Part shown: one piece after another, positions 1-7,355 of the stretch | How the letters are laid out: the number at the start of each line of letters is the position of its first letter | Position numbering within the stretch: position 1 is the first letter of the stretch | NCBI RefSeq assembly: GCF_002163755.1 | Contig: NZ_CP015864.1 | Span: 930,001 to 994,000, forward strand | Direction of reading: 5' to 3' | DNA length: 64,000 nucleotides | Source of the DNA: Vibrio campbellii CAIM 519 = NBRC 15631 = ATCC 25920 | Lineage (GTDB): Bacteria > Pseudomonadota > Gammaproteobacteria > Enterobacterales > Vibrionaceae | Notes under the pieces: model-generated | Told to the model about the DNA's origin: nothing | The model's input: the letters and a program-made list of their open reading frames with translations, nothing else | Databases searched by the model: none | Position numbers and translations under genes: made by a program

Positions 1-1632
1 TGCTCGCTCTTGCATGATGCTCATACCGTAATGATTTAATTTTTCGTCTTGCTGCTCAAAGCCTATACCATCATCGACAACGGTCACTGTGACTTTCCCA
101 TCAGAATCAAGACATTGAATCTCGATATTGTTTGCTTGAGCATGCTTGATTGCATTTATCGCCGCTTCTCTAATCAACTGTAGTAGATGGACCTGTTGGT
201 GCGCATCTAATTCTGTTGAAGAAAGCTCATTATTAAGTGAGATATTCGCTGCTGTTTGATCATCAAGCGTCGAAACCATCTCCTGCAGTGCCTGACCAAA
301 ACTGCCTTCTTTTATCGTTAAGCGGAATGTCGTCAAAAGCTCTCTTAACTGGGTGTATGCCGCCGATAATCCAGTATCCAATTCAGCAATCACTTGGTTG
401 GTCTGAGCAATCGCTTTCTCGTCTGGAATATTCTTCACGCTTCTTTTAAGCAACGATACTTGAATCTTCAAATAAGACAGAGCTTGAGCCAATGAATCAT
501 GTAATTCACGTGCGATAGTAGCGCGCTCTTCCATAAGCAGTAGCTGTTCTGCTTGTCTTTGTGCTCGGTTGTAATATACCGCACGAGATAAGATTTGAAC
601 AAAGTTATCAATAAGAGACTCATTCGGGCATGGTAGGCCCGCTTTCCAATGCAAATACCCAAGGTGTACGCCATCTAGCGTTAGTGTTTTGGTGTGACAT
701 TCACTGTCACACTCATGACGACACTCCTCACCCTCAGTAAGTATCCAGTTGGGTTCCCCTATTTGGTCTATTTCGAGCTTAACAGCACGAATTCCTTCCA
801 AACTTGCAATATGTTGTAAAATCGCTTGGAAATTTTCTTGATGGATTCGAGAAGCAGTCAACTCTTTCGACGAATCATACAATACTCTAAGCGATTGGTT
901 TGCGTGTTGCAGCTTACGTGTTTTCTCGTCTACTGCTTGCTCCAAACCTCGATAGAGCTTACCAAGATCGTTCGCCATCCTATTGAAAGTTTTGGTCAAA
1001 ATGCCCATTTCGTTATCACTCGAAACATTGAGCGAAACGTTAAACGAACGATTCTGAATTTGCTCACTAGCAAACACCAGCGCACGAAGCGGCCTGACGA
1101 CTTCTAGCCTAACAAAGTGTACAACGAACATACTCACACACAGTATGCCGCCAAGCCCTAACCCACCAATCCAAGCTAAGTTGATCAGTTTTTGTTCTGA
1201 ATAGTTCTGTAGCTTAAATACAAAAGCATCAATTTGTTGAACAAAACCAGCGACTAAGATCAGATATTGGCCTCTGTCTTGGCTCTTAAGTACCGATTTC
1301 AGTTCATGCCAACGAAGAATCAGTCGGTAGTAGTCTTTTGTAATATCTTCTGGCACTGACCAATGTTGAAGCGCCAGCATTGAATGGGAGTAAATTGACT
1401 GCTCAAATAAGTCAATATGTGAAGAATAGTCAACAGATTCACTTTGAATATCATGAGCTAGACGATAGCTCTGCATTCGCATTGAGCCCGCTACGTTAAC
1501 CGCTTCTGCATCATTAAGGCTCGACGCAAGAGTGAAAATAGCAAAGCCAGTTGTCGCCACTGAAAGAAGCAAAATCAACATCATGGCAGATGCGATTGTG
1601 CGTGTTACTGACTTTTTCACATTTTTAAACAA
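1..1632 (-). CDS. narQ: Nitrate/nitrite sensor histidine kinase NarQ (C-terminus beyond the window)
   Basis: Reading the minus strand gives a NarQ-type membrane sensor kinase cut by the left edge before its final residues. Visible in order: an N-terminal membrane segment, the nitrate-binding P-box (SLNDAEAVNVAGSMRMQSYRL-like, around 1450-1520), a second membrane segment near 1140-1200, a HAMP-like linker, a cysteine-containing central region (CRHECDSEC), the HPK7 phospho-site motif ERATIARELHDSLAQ near 500-535, and the start of the ATPase domain (DDGIGF) near 60. It detects periplasmic nitrate or nitrite and phosphorylates NarP/NarL. Two starts are possible: TTG at 1632, preceded by GGAG seven bases upstream, or GTG at 1620. 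It is divergent from napF, which it very likely controls. In many vibrios narP follows narQ; that part is outside this window. Confidence 0.93.
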   Translation of the reverse strand, partial: MFKNVKKSVTRTIASAMMLILLLSVATTGFAIFTLASSLNDAEAVNVAGSMRMQSYRLAHDIQSESVDYSSHIDLFEQSIYSHSMLALQHWSVPEDITKDYYRLILRWHELKSVLKSQDRGQYLILVAGFVQQIDAFVFKLQNYSEQKLINLAWIGGLGLGGILCVSMFVVHFVRLEVVRPLRALVFASEQIQNRSFNVSLNVSSDNEMGILTKTFNRMANDLGKLYRGLEQAVDEKTRKLQHANQSLRVLYDSSKELTASRIHQENFQAILQHIASLEGIRAVKLEIDQIGEPNWILTEGEECRHECDSECHTKTLTLDGVHLGYLHWKAGLPCPNESLIDNFVQILSRAVYYNRAQRQAEQLLLMEERATIARELHDSLAQALSYLKIQVSLLKRSVKNIPDEKAIAQTNQVIAELDTGLSAAYTQLRELLTTFRLTIKEGSFGQALQEMVSTLDDQTAANISLNNELSSTELDAHQQVHLLQLIREAAINAIKHAQANNIEIQCLDSDGKVTVTVVDDGIGFEQQDEKLNHYGMSIMQERA

Positions 1633-1728
1633 CTCTGAACTCCGCTCGTTTGATAACCATGTTTGCCTTTATACAACACGCATCATCTTCCAACTTTATC
1701 AATATGTGATCACCTGCTTCGGAATTTA

Positions 1729-1742
1729 TTGATCTAAAACAA
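1729..1742. promoter_or_regulatory. FNR-like site in the narQ-napF control region
   Basis: TTGATCTAAAACAA matches the FNR consensus TTGAT-N4-ATCAA at nine of ten positions. It lies 137 bases before the napF start. FNR activation under oxygen limitation is the known mode for nap operons. Assigned by pattern only. Confidence 0.6.
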
Positions 1743-1756
1743 TATAGCATCCCAAT

Positions 1757-1772
1757 TACCTCCTAAGAGGTA
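1757..1772. promoter_or_regulatory. NarP/NarL 7-2-7 operator upstream of napF
   Basis: TACCTCCTAAGAGGTA fits the 7-2-7 arrangement of NarP heptamers (TACYYMT, two bases, AKRRGTA): the right half matches completely and the left half at six of seven positions. Its centre is 29 bases from that of the FNR-like site. This arrangement supports nitrate control of the nap operon through NarQ and NarP. Confidence 0.65.
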
Positions 1773-1878
1773 TTTATACATATATGTCAAAAACTACACT
1801 CTCATGTACTTAAATGACAATTTATTAATGAAATTGTGGGCTATGCGTATCTGGGGTTTCAATTTCCGAGGTGACTAA

Positions 1879-2364
1879 GTGGTAGACCTTTCGAGAAGAA
1901 GACTTTTTGCACGTAAAACGCAACCGGACAATTCGGTACGTCTTCCTTGGTTAGCTAAGCCAACTCAATTCACAGACGATTGCACTCGTTGCGGTAAATG
2001 CATCGAGGCGTGCGAAACGAAAATTATAACAAAAAGCGATGGTGGGTTTCCTACTGTCGATTTTTCTATTGATGAATGCACCTTTTGTTACCAATGCGCC
2101 GAGGCTTGCCCAGAGCCGCTGTTTTTAGCGGGAGCGGAACAGCCTTGGCAGGCAAAAGCGAGCATCAATGATAGCTGTTTAGCAAAACAAAATGTCGAAT
2201 GCCGAAGCTGTGGGGACATGTGCGACCCGATGGCAATTCAGTTCAAGCTAGAGCTTGGCAAAGTAGCACAACCAAGTTTAGACCTTGATGAGTGTAACGG
2301 CTGCGGCGCCTGTGTCTCAGTGTGCCCGACTTCATCCATTAATGTGAGCAATATAACAGCCTAG
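1879..2364 (+). CDS. napF: Ferredoxin-type protein NapF
   Basis: 161-residue cytoplasmic iron-sulfur protein. Cysteine clusters are visible at CTRCGKCIEACE (around residue 35), CTFCYQCAEACP (around 73), CRSCGDMCD (around 112) and CNGCGACVSVCP (near the C-terminus), as in NapF. NapF acts in the cytoplasm during maturation of the catalytic subunit NapA. The start is GTG, with GAGGTG a few bases upstream. It is first in the order napF-napD-napA-napB-napC. No napG or napH is present, so electrons most likely reach NapAB only through NapC. Confidence 0.95.
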   Translation: MVDLSRRRLFARKTQPDNSVRLPWLAKPTQFTDDCTRCGKCIEACETKIITKSDGGFPTVDFSIDECTFCYQCAEACPEPLFLAGAEQPWQAKASINDSCLAKQNVECRSCGDMCDPMAIQFKLELGKVAQPSLDLDECNGCGACVSVCPTSSINVSNITA

Positions 2365-2407
2365 CCGTCAGTGGTCGGCACGAAAGGCAATAAAACGAGA
2401 GAGATGT

Positions 2408-2716
2408 ATGTCACTAAACGAAGTGCACATTTCGAGTCTGGTAGCCCATGTTCTGCCTGAACATCTGGCTGAAGTTAAAACCCAGATTGAAGCGTACGAA
2501 AACGCGGAGATCTACGGTGACAGTCCAGAAGGCAAAATCGTGGTGGTGTTAGAAACTGAGAACCAAGGTTTCATCACCGACACTATCGATGCGATTAATA
2601 ATTTACCGAACGTCTTGAGTACAGTACTGGTTTATCACCAAATCGAAACTGGGCTTGAAGAAACGGAAGAAAAAGACACTGGAACACAACATTCCCAAAT
2701 CGAGGGTGAAGTATGA
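2408..2716 (+). CDS. napD: NapD, chaperone for NapA export
   Basis: 102-residue NapD-family protein beginning MSLNEVHISSLVAHVLPE and carrying the compact ferredoxin-like fold typical of the family. NapD binds the twin-arginine signal peptide of NapA and holds back export until the molybdenum cofactor is inserted. Its last bases overlap the napA start (ATGA), so the two are probably translationally coupled. The acidic C-terminal tail (ETEEKDTGTQ) extends slightly beyond the shortest family members. Confidence 0.95.
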   Translation: MSLNEVHISSLVAHVLPEHLAEVKTQIEAYENAEIYGDSPEGKIVVVLETENQGFITDTIDAINNLPNVLSTVLVYHQIETGLEETEEKDTGTQHSQIEGEV

Positions 2717-5202
2717 AAATGACAAGACGTGCGTTTGTGAAAGCAAACGCGGCTGCATCAGCTGCTGCTGTCGCAGGTATTACACTACCAGCTTCTGCAA
2801 CCAATCTGATTGCGAGCTCTGATCAAACCAAAATAACATGGGACAAAGCGCCTTGTCGTTTCTGTGGTACAGGCTGTTCTGTTCTTGTTGGTACACAAAA
2901 CGGCAAAGTGGTAGCAACTCAGGGTGACCCTGAAGCACCAGTAAACAAAGGCCTTAACTGTATCAAAGGTTACTTCCTTTCTAAGATCATGTACGGTCAA
3001 GATCGCCTAACTCAGCCTCTTCTACGTATGAAAGACGGCAAATACAGCAAAGACGGCGACTTCGCTCCTGTATCTTGGGATACCGCTTTCGACATCATGG
3101 CTGAAAAATGGAAAGCGTCTTTAGATAAAAAAGGCCCTACAAGCATCGGTATGTTCGGTTCTGGTCAATGGACCGTAATGGAAGGTTATGCCGCTGCCAA
3201 AATGATGAAAGCAGGCTTCCGTTCAAACAACATCGACCCGAACGCGCGTCACTGTATGGCGTCTGCGGTAGTTGGCTTCATGCGTGCATTTGGTATCGAT
3301 GAACCAATGGGCTGTTACGATGACTTCGAGAACGCAGATGCCTTCGTTCTTTGGGGTTCAAACATGGCAGAAATGCACCCAGTTCTTTGGACTCGTATTA
3401 CTGACCATCGTCTAAGTCACCCTCACGTTAAAGTGAACGTGCTTTCTACTTACTACCACCGTTCATTTGAGTTGGCAGACCACGGCTACATTTTCAAACC
3501 TCAGTCTGACCTTGCGATTGCTAACTTCATCGCAAACTACATCATCGAAAACGATGCAGTAAACTGGGACTTCGTGAACAAGCACACGAACTTCACTCAA
3601 GCAGACACGGACATCGGCTACGGTCTACGTGACGATGATCCGCTACAAAAAGCAGCGAAGAACCCGAACTCAGGCAAACTAACTTCTATCTCTTTCGAAG
3701 AGTACAAGAAGTCAGTAGCACCATACACAGTAGAGAAAGCGTCTGAAATCTCTGGTGTTGAGAAAGAGAAACTGATTGAGCTTGCTAAGCAATACGTGGA
3801 TCCAAACACGAAAGTGATGTCTCTTTGGACGATGGGTATGAACCAACATACTCGTGGTGTATGGATGAACAATTTGGTTTACAACATCCACCTACTAACC
3901 GGTAAGATTGCGACTCCGGGTAACAGCCCATTCTCACTAACAGGTCAGCCATCAGCGTGTGGTACGGCTCGTGAGGTTGGTACGTTTGCTCACCGCCTAC
4001 CAGCAGACATGGTGGTTGCTAACCCTAAACACCGTAAGATCGCAGAAGACATCTGGAAACTACCAGAAGGTACTATTCCGCCAAAACCTGGCTTCCACGC
4101 AGTACTTCAAGACCGTATGTTGCATGACGGCGTTCTGAACTGTTACTGGGTTCAATGTAACAACAACATGCAAGCAGGTCCGAACATTAACTCTGAGCGT
4201 CTTCCAGGTTACCGTAACCCAGACAACTTCATCGTTGTTTCAGACCCATACCCAACAGCAACCGCGCAGGCGGCTGACCTCGTTCTTCCGACCGCAATGT
4301 GGATTGAGAAAGAAGGTGCTTACGGTAACGCAGAGCGTCGTACTCAAGCTTGGTATCAACAAGTAGAAACCATCGGTGATGCAAAATCTGACCTATGGCA
4401 GGTAATGGAATTCTCGAAACGCTTCAAGATGGAAGAAGTGTGGCCAGAAGAGCTACTTGCAAAAGCACCTGAGTACCGCGGTAAGACTATGTACGACATG
4501 CTGTTCAAGAACGGCCAAGTCGACAAGTTCCCTATCGAAGAAGCGCGAGAGATGAACGATGACGCTCACCACTTCGGCTACTACGTACAGAAAGGTCTGT
4601 TCGAAGAGTACGCGACGTTTGGCCGTGGTCACGGTCACGATTTGGCACCATACGATGTTTACCACACAGTACGTGGTCTACGTTGGCCGGTTGTTGATGG
4701 CAAAGAAACACAATGGCGTTTTAAAGAAGGCTCTGACCCATATGCGAAAGCTGGTTCAGGTTGGGACTTCTACGGCAATGCTGATGGTAAAGCGAAGATC
4801 ATCTCTGCACCATACGAAGCGCCACCAGAAGTGCCAAACGAAGAGTTCGACCTATGGCTATGTACTGGCCGTGTTCTTGAGCACTGGCACACAGGTACTA
4901 TGACTCGTCGTGTACCAGAGCTTTACAAAGCGGTTCCTGACGCGGTGGTTTACATGCACCCTGCTGATGCGAAGAAACGTAACGTTCGTCGCGGTGAAGA
5001 AGTTCTGATTGCAAACAAACGTGGTGAAGTACGCGTTCGTGTTGAAACTCGCGGCCGTAACCGTCCACCTGAAGGCTTGGTATTCGTACCGTTCTTTGAT
5101 GCCCGTATTTTGATTAACAAGTTGATCCTTGATGCGACTGACCCTCTGTCTAAACAGACAGACTTTAAGAAGTGTCCAGTCAAAATCACGAAAATTGCTT
5201 AA
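2713..5202 (+). CDS. napA: Periplasmic nitrate reductase catalytic subunit NapA
   Basis: 829 residues, the usual NapA length. A twin-arginine signal (MKMTRRAFVKANAAASAA) leads a hydrophobic stretch ending ASA near residue 29. A CRFCGTGC...NCIKG cluster near 48-85 binds the [4Fe-4S] centre, and NARHCMASAV near 176-182 holds the cysteine that ligates molybdenum. Molybdopterin oxidoreductase and dinucleotide-binding domains follow. It reduces nitrate to nitrite in the periplasm, receiving electrons from NapB. The start overlaps napD. Codon use is strongly biased toward common codons, as in highly expressed genes. Confidence 0.98.
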   Translation: MKMTRRAFVKANAAASAAAVAGITLPASATNLIASSDQTKITWDKAPCRFCGTGCSVLVGTQNGKVVATQGDPEAPVNKGLNCIKGYFLSKIMYGQDRLTQPLLRMKDGKYSKDGDFAPVSWDTAFDIMAEKWKASLDKKGPTSIGMFGSGQWTVMEGYAAAKMMKAGFRSNNIDPNARHCMASAVVGFMRAFGIDEPMGCYDDFENADAFVLWGSNMAEMHPVLWTRITDHRLSHPHVKVNVLSTYYHRSFELADHGYIFKPQSDLAIANFIANYIIENDAVNWDFVNKHTNFTQADTDIGYGLRDDDPLQKAAKNPNSGKLTSISFEEYKKSVAPYTVEKASEISGVEKEKLIELAKQYVDPNTKVMSLWTMGMNQHTRGVWMNNLVYNIHLLTGKIATPGNSPFSLTGQPSACGTAREVGTFAHRLPADMVVANPKHRKIAEDIWKLPEGTIPPKPGFHAVLQDRMLHDGVLNCYWVQCNNNMQAGPNINSERLPGYRNPDNFIVVSDPYPTATAQAADLVLPTAMWIEKEGAYGNAERRTQAWYQQVETIGDAKSDLWQVMEFSKRFKMEEVWPEELLAKAPEYRGKTMYDMLFKNGQVDKFPIEEAREMNDDAHHFGYYVQKGLFEEYATFGRGHGHDLAPYDVYHTVRGLRWPVVDGKETQWRFKEGSDPYAKAGSGWDFYGNADGKAKIISAPYEAPPEVPNEEFDLWLCTGRVLEHWHTGTMTRRVPELYKAVPDAVVYMHPADAKKRNVRRGEEVLIANKRGEVRVRVETRGRNRPPEGLVFVPFFDARILINKLILDATDPLSKQTDFKKCPVKITKIA

Positions 5203-5222
5203 CCGTCAAATAACGAATGCAA

Positions 5223-5243
5223 GGGCCGTCTACACGGCGGCCC
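5223..5243 (+). promoter_or_regulatory. Intercistronic stem-loop between napA and napB
   Basis: GGGCCGTC and GGCGGCCC pair over eight positions (one a G-U) around the loop TACAC. A short A-run rather than a T-run follows, so this is more likely an mRNA-stabilising or processing hairpin than a terminator. It could set different NapA and NapB levels. Confidence 0.5.
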
Positions 5244-5275
5244 AAAAAGAATTTAAGCCATAAGGCGGAGATGAA

Positions 5276-5734
5276 ATGATGAAAAAATACCTTATCGCAC
5301 TTTTATCTGTAGGTGCTTTATTGACAGGCGTTGCACAAGCAGAACTGGATAACCCAGGCGGCACAGGCGGTCTCGACTCGCTACGTGGCAGCGCGCAACT
5401 TGAAGACACGCGTCCTGCAGATGATTTTAAAGACTTTCCAAAAGACCAAATCGTTGCAGACAGCTATGTATATCAGCCACCACTGATCCCACACAGCATC
5501 CGAAACTACGAAGTGTCTTTGAACGCAAACAAATGTCTTGCATGTCACAGCTGGAAAAATGCTAAAGACGCAGGCGCTACCAAGATCAGTGTTACGCACT
5601 ACGTTAACCGTGAAGATGCGGTATTGGCAGATATGTCACCACGTCGTTACTTCTGTTTACAATGTCACGTTCCACAAACCGATGGTAAACCATTAGTGGA
5701 AAACGAGTTTAAGGCAGTCGATTCGCTTCAGTAA
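5276..5734 (+). CDS. napB: Diheme cytochrome c NapB
   Basis: 152 residues with a cleavable signal peptide (hydrophobic to about residue 22, ending AQA) and two haem-binding motifs, CLACH and CLQCH. It is the electron-transfer subunit of the periplasmic NapAB complex. The sequence begins ATGATG; the second codon at 5279 is an equally good start, preceded by a GGCGGAG site. The length fits the family. Confidence 0.96.
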   Translation: MMKKYLIALLSVGALLTGVAQAELDNPGGTGGLDSLRGSAQLEDTRPADDFKDFPKDQIVADSYVYQPPLIPHSIRNYEVSLNANKCLACHSWKNAKDAGATKISVTHYVNREDAVLADMSPRRYFCLQCHVPQTDGKPLVENEFKAVDSLQ

Positions 5735-5762
5735 TTGAAACGCGAGTACTAAAAGGTTAATT

Positions 5763-6341
5763 ATGAAAATACTTAAAGCGTTTTGGAAGAGACTGTCGAG
5801 CCCGAGCAAAGCTGCCGCTGGTGTAGTTTTGTTCCTAGGCTTCGCTGGTGGTCTTCTGTTTTGGGGCGCATTCAATACGACTATGGAAGCGACCAACACA
5901 GAAGAGTTCTGTTCTGGCTGTCACGCTCCTATCGTCGCTGAAATTCAAGAAACGATTCACTACTCGAACCGCTCTGGTGTGCGTGCAATCTGTTCAGACT
6001 GCCACGTACCACATGAATGGACCGATAAAATCGTTCGAAAAGTTCAAGCATCTAAAGAGCTGTTTGCCCAATTCGTAACGAAGACCATCGATACGCCAGA
6101 GAAGTTCCAAGCACGTCGTGAGCACCTTGCCGAACGTGAGTGGGCGCGTATGAAGAAAAACGACTCTCTTGAATGTCGTAACTGTCATCAGTTCGATTAC
6201 ATGGACTACTCTCAGCAAGGTAAACGTGCCTCAGCGCAGCACTCTACAGCGTTGGCGTCAGGCGACAAAACCTGTGTAGATTGTCACAAAGGTATCGCAC
6301 ATAAACTGCCTGACATGCACGGCGTTGAAGGCTGGCAATAA
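5763..6341 (+). CDS. napC: Membrane-anchored tetraheme cytochrome c NapC
   Basis: 192-residue NapC/NirT-family protein. One membrane segment near residues 17-38 is followed by four haem motifs: CSGCH, CSDCH, CRNCH and CVDCH. It oxidises quinol in the inner membrane and passes electrons to NapB. With no napGH in this operon it should be the main quinol dehydrogenase. A Shine-Dalgarno-like AAAAGG precedes the ATG. Confidence 0.97.
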   Translation: MKILKAFWKRLSSPSKAAAGVVLFLGFAGGLLFWGAFNTTMEATNTEEFCSGCHAPIVAEIQETIHYSNRSGVRAICSDCHVPHEWTDKIVRKVQASKELFAQFVTKTIDTPEKFQARREHLAEREWARMKKNDSLECRNCHQFDYMDYSQQGKRASAQHSTALASGDKTCVDCHKGIAHKLPDMHGVEGWQ

Positions 6342-6356
6342 GGAGAAATACAGACA

Positions 6357-6491
6357 ATGAGTAATCTTGAATCCTTTATCTGGCACTTCCTTGGATACAG
6401 TGCAATGCCAGTCATTATTCTTTCCGGCTTTGTCGGAGTAGCAGCAATCTCTCTATGGCTACTCTCACTAGGTACGGATAAAGAGGTCTAA
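6357..6491 (+). CDS. 44-residue membrane protein of the nap locus (TIGR02808-like)
   Basis: The reading frame begins ATGAGTAATCTTGAATCC and encodes MSNLESFIWHFLGYSAMP, then one hydrophobic span (VIILSGFVGVAAISLWLLSL) and the tail GTDKEV. It starts 15 bases after napC with AAGGAGA upstream, and the operon terminator follows. From memory, this matches TIGR02808, a very short single-span protein found beside nap genes in Vibrio and Photobacterium. Its function is unknown. It is not NapE by sequence. Confidence 0.85.
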   Translation: MSNLESFIWHFLGYSAMPVIILSGFVGVAAISLWLLSLGTDKEV

Positions 6492-6533
6492 ACCACCTCA
6501 AACCAGTCGACATTTTTGCCTATTTTGTTGACG

Positions 6534-6567
6534 AAAAGCGCCAAGCATTTGCTTGGCGTTTTTTCTT
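6534..6567 (+). terminator. Rho-independent terminator of the nap operon
   Basis: CGCCAAGC (6539-6546) and GCTTGGCG (6551-6558) form an eight-pair stem with loop ATTT. A run of six T follows. Confidence 0.92.
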
Positions 6568-6725
6568 TGTATCCTAAACAACCCTCGTCACTAGCAGGCT
6601 CTAAAAGCTCCTCTTCTGACCCACATTCAGAAACCCTAAAGCACAATATCACTGTACCTTTCTCTGCTTTACCCTGAAACGTTAGAAGTAAATTACCACC
6701 TTCTAAAGAAGGTGGCTTTGTGTGA

Positions 6726-6750
6726 GCCCCCTAAAAGGGGGCCTTTGTTT
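6726..6750 (+). terminator. Hairpin with T-rich tail inside the IS200-type element
   Basis: GCCCCC (6726-6731) and GGGGGC (6737-6742) pair around TAAAA, followed by CTTTGTTT. It points into the 3' end of the transposase gene from the outside. IS200-type elements often carry a terminator that blocks transcription entering from flanking DNA. Confidence 0.5.
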
Positions 6751-7183
6751 AATCCAACGCCAACTGGTGCTGCTCTACTCGCTCTTGCTTCTCTTGGTGT
6801 CTTACATATCGGCGTATGATTTCTTCATTGATTCCTACACTATCGACAAAATAGCCTCTTTGCCAAAAGTGATTACCCCAAAGCCTGTTCTTCCTGAGAT
6901 GAGGAAACTTACTAAATAGCTTTAAGGCTATTTTGCCTTTCAATACCCCCATCAACTTGGATATCGATAGCTTTGGTGGAATCTTTACTACTAAATGCAC
7001 GTGGTCAACTTGTATATTTAACTCTACTACTTCACATCCAAGTTGATTACAGTAAACATAAATACATCGATAAACTTCTTTACCTATATTGTTCTTCAAG
7101 ATCCTAAATCGATACTTTGGAGTCCACACTATATGATATTGACATCGCCAAAATACGTGGGAAGCTTGATTGTATCTACTCAT
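6749..7183 (-). CDS. tnpA: IS200/IS605-family transposase TnpA (HUH/Y1)
   Basis: 144 residues, the usual size of the single-domain Y1 transposases. The metal-binding HUH motif is seen in QVDHVHLVVKIP (around residue 60) and the catalytic tyrosine in IIRRYVRHQEKQ (around residue 126). It cuts and rejoins single-stranded DNA at subterminal hairpins. The frame is intact, so the element may still be active. GAGGACA lies upstream of the ATG. No TnpB or IscB partner is present. Confidence 0.95.
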   Translation of the reverse strand: MSRYNQASHVFWRCQYHIVWTPKYRFRILKNNIGKEVYRCIYVYCNQLGCEVVELNIQVDHVHLVVKIPPKLSISKLMGVLKGKIALKLFSKFPHLRKNRLWGNHFWQRGYFVDSVGINEEIIRRYVRHQEKQERVEQHQLALD

Positions 7184-7302
7184 GTTATTTGTCCTCTTTG
7201 ACTTCTGGAAAAATCAAAGACGCATTTAGCATGAGTAGTTTTACAGGCAAAGCCGAAACGGATGATAACCACCTACTGAAGTAGGTGGTTTAGGGCTGAA
7301 AA

Positions 7303-7330
7303 CAAAAAAGGCGACCATCAGTAGGCCGCC
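7303..7330 (-). terminator. Terminator of the pha operon
   Basis: On the minus strand GGCGGCC and GGTCGCC pair over seven positions (one G-U) around TACTGAT, followed by TTTTTTGTTTT. It lies 25 bases after the phaC stop. Confidence 0.8.
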
Positions 7331-7355
7331 AAGTGATACTGCTGTGAGGAGCAGT

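Larger units (their letters stand above)
6690..7295 (-). mobile_element. IS200/IS605-family insertion sequence (IS1004-like)
   Basis: About 600 bases with one transposase gene and no long terminal inverted repeats. Each side carries a short subterminal hairpin, as in IS200-type elements: CCACCTTCT/AGAAGGTGG at 6696-6715 (right end relative to the gene) and AACCACCTAC/GTAGGTGGTT at 7267-7290 (left end). The two hairpins share the core ACCACCTNCT. Exact boundaries are estimated. The element sits between the nap and phaC terminators, so it disrupts no gene. Confidence 0.85.

Noticed and set aside
4559..4903. 114-codon frame within napA
   Set aside because: Out-of-frame shadow of napA produced by its biased codon use.
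6722..6919. 65-codon plus frame in the IS element
   Set aside because: It is antisense to the transposase gene and starts inside a hairpin.
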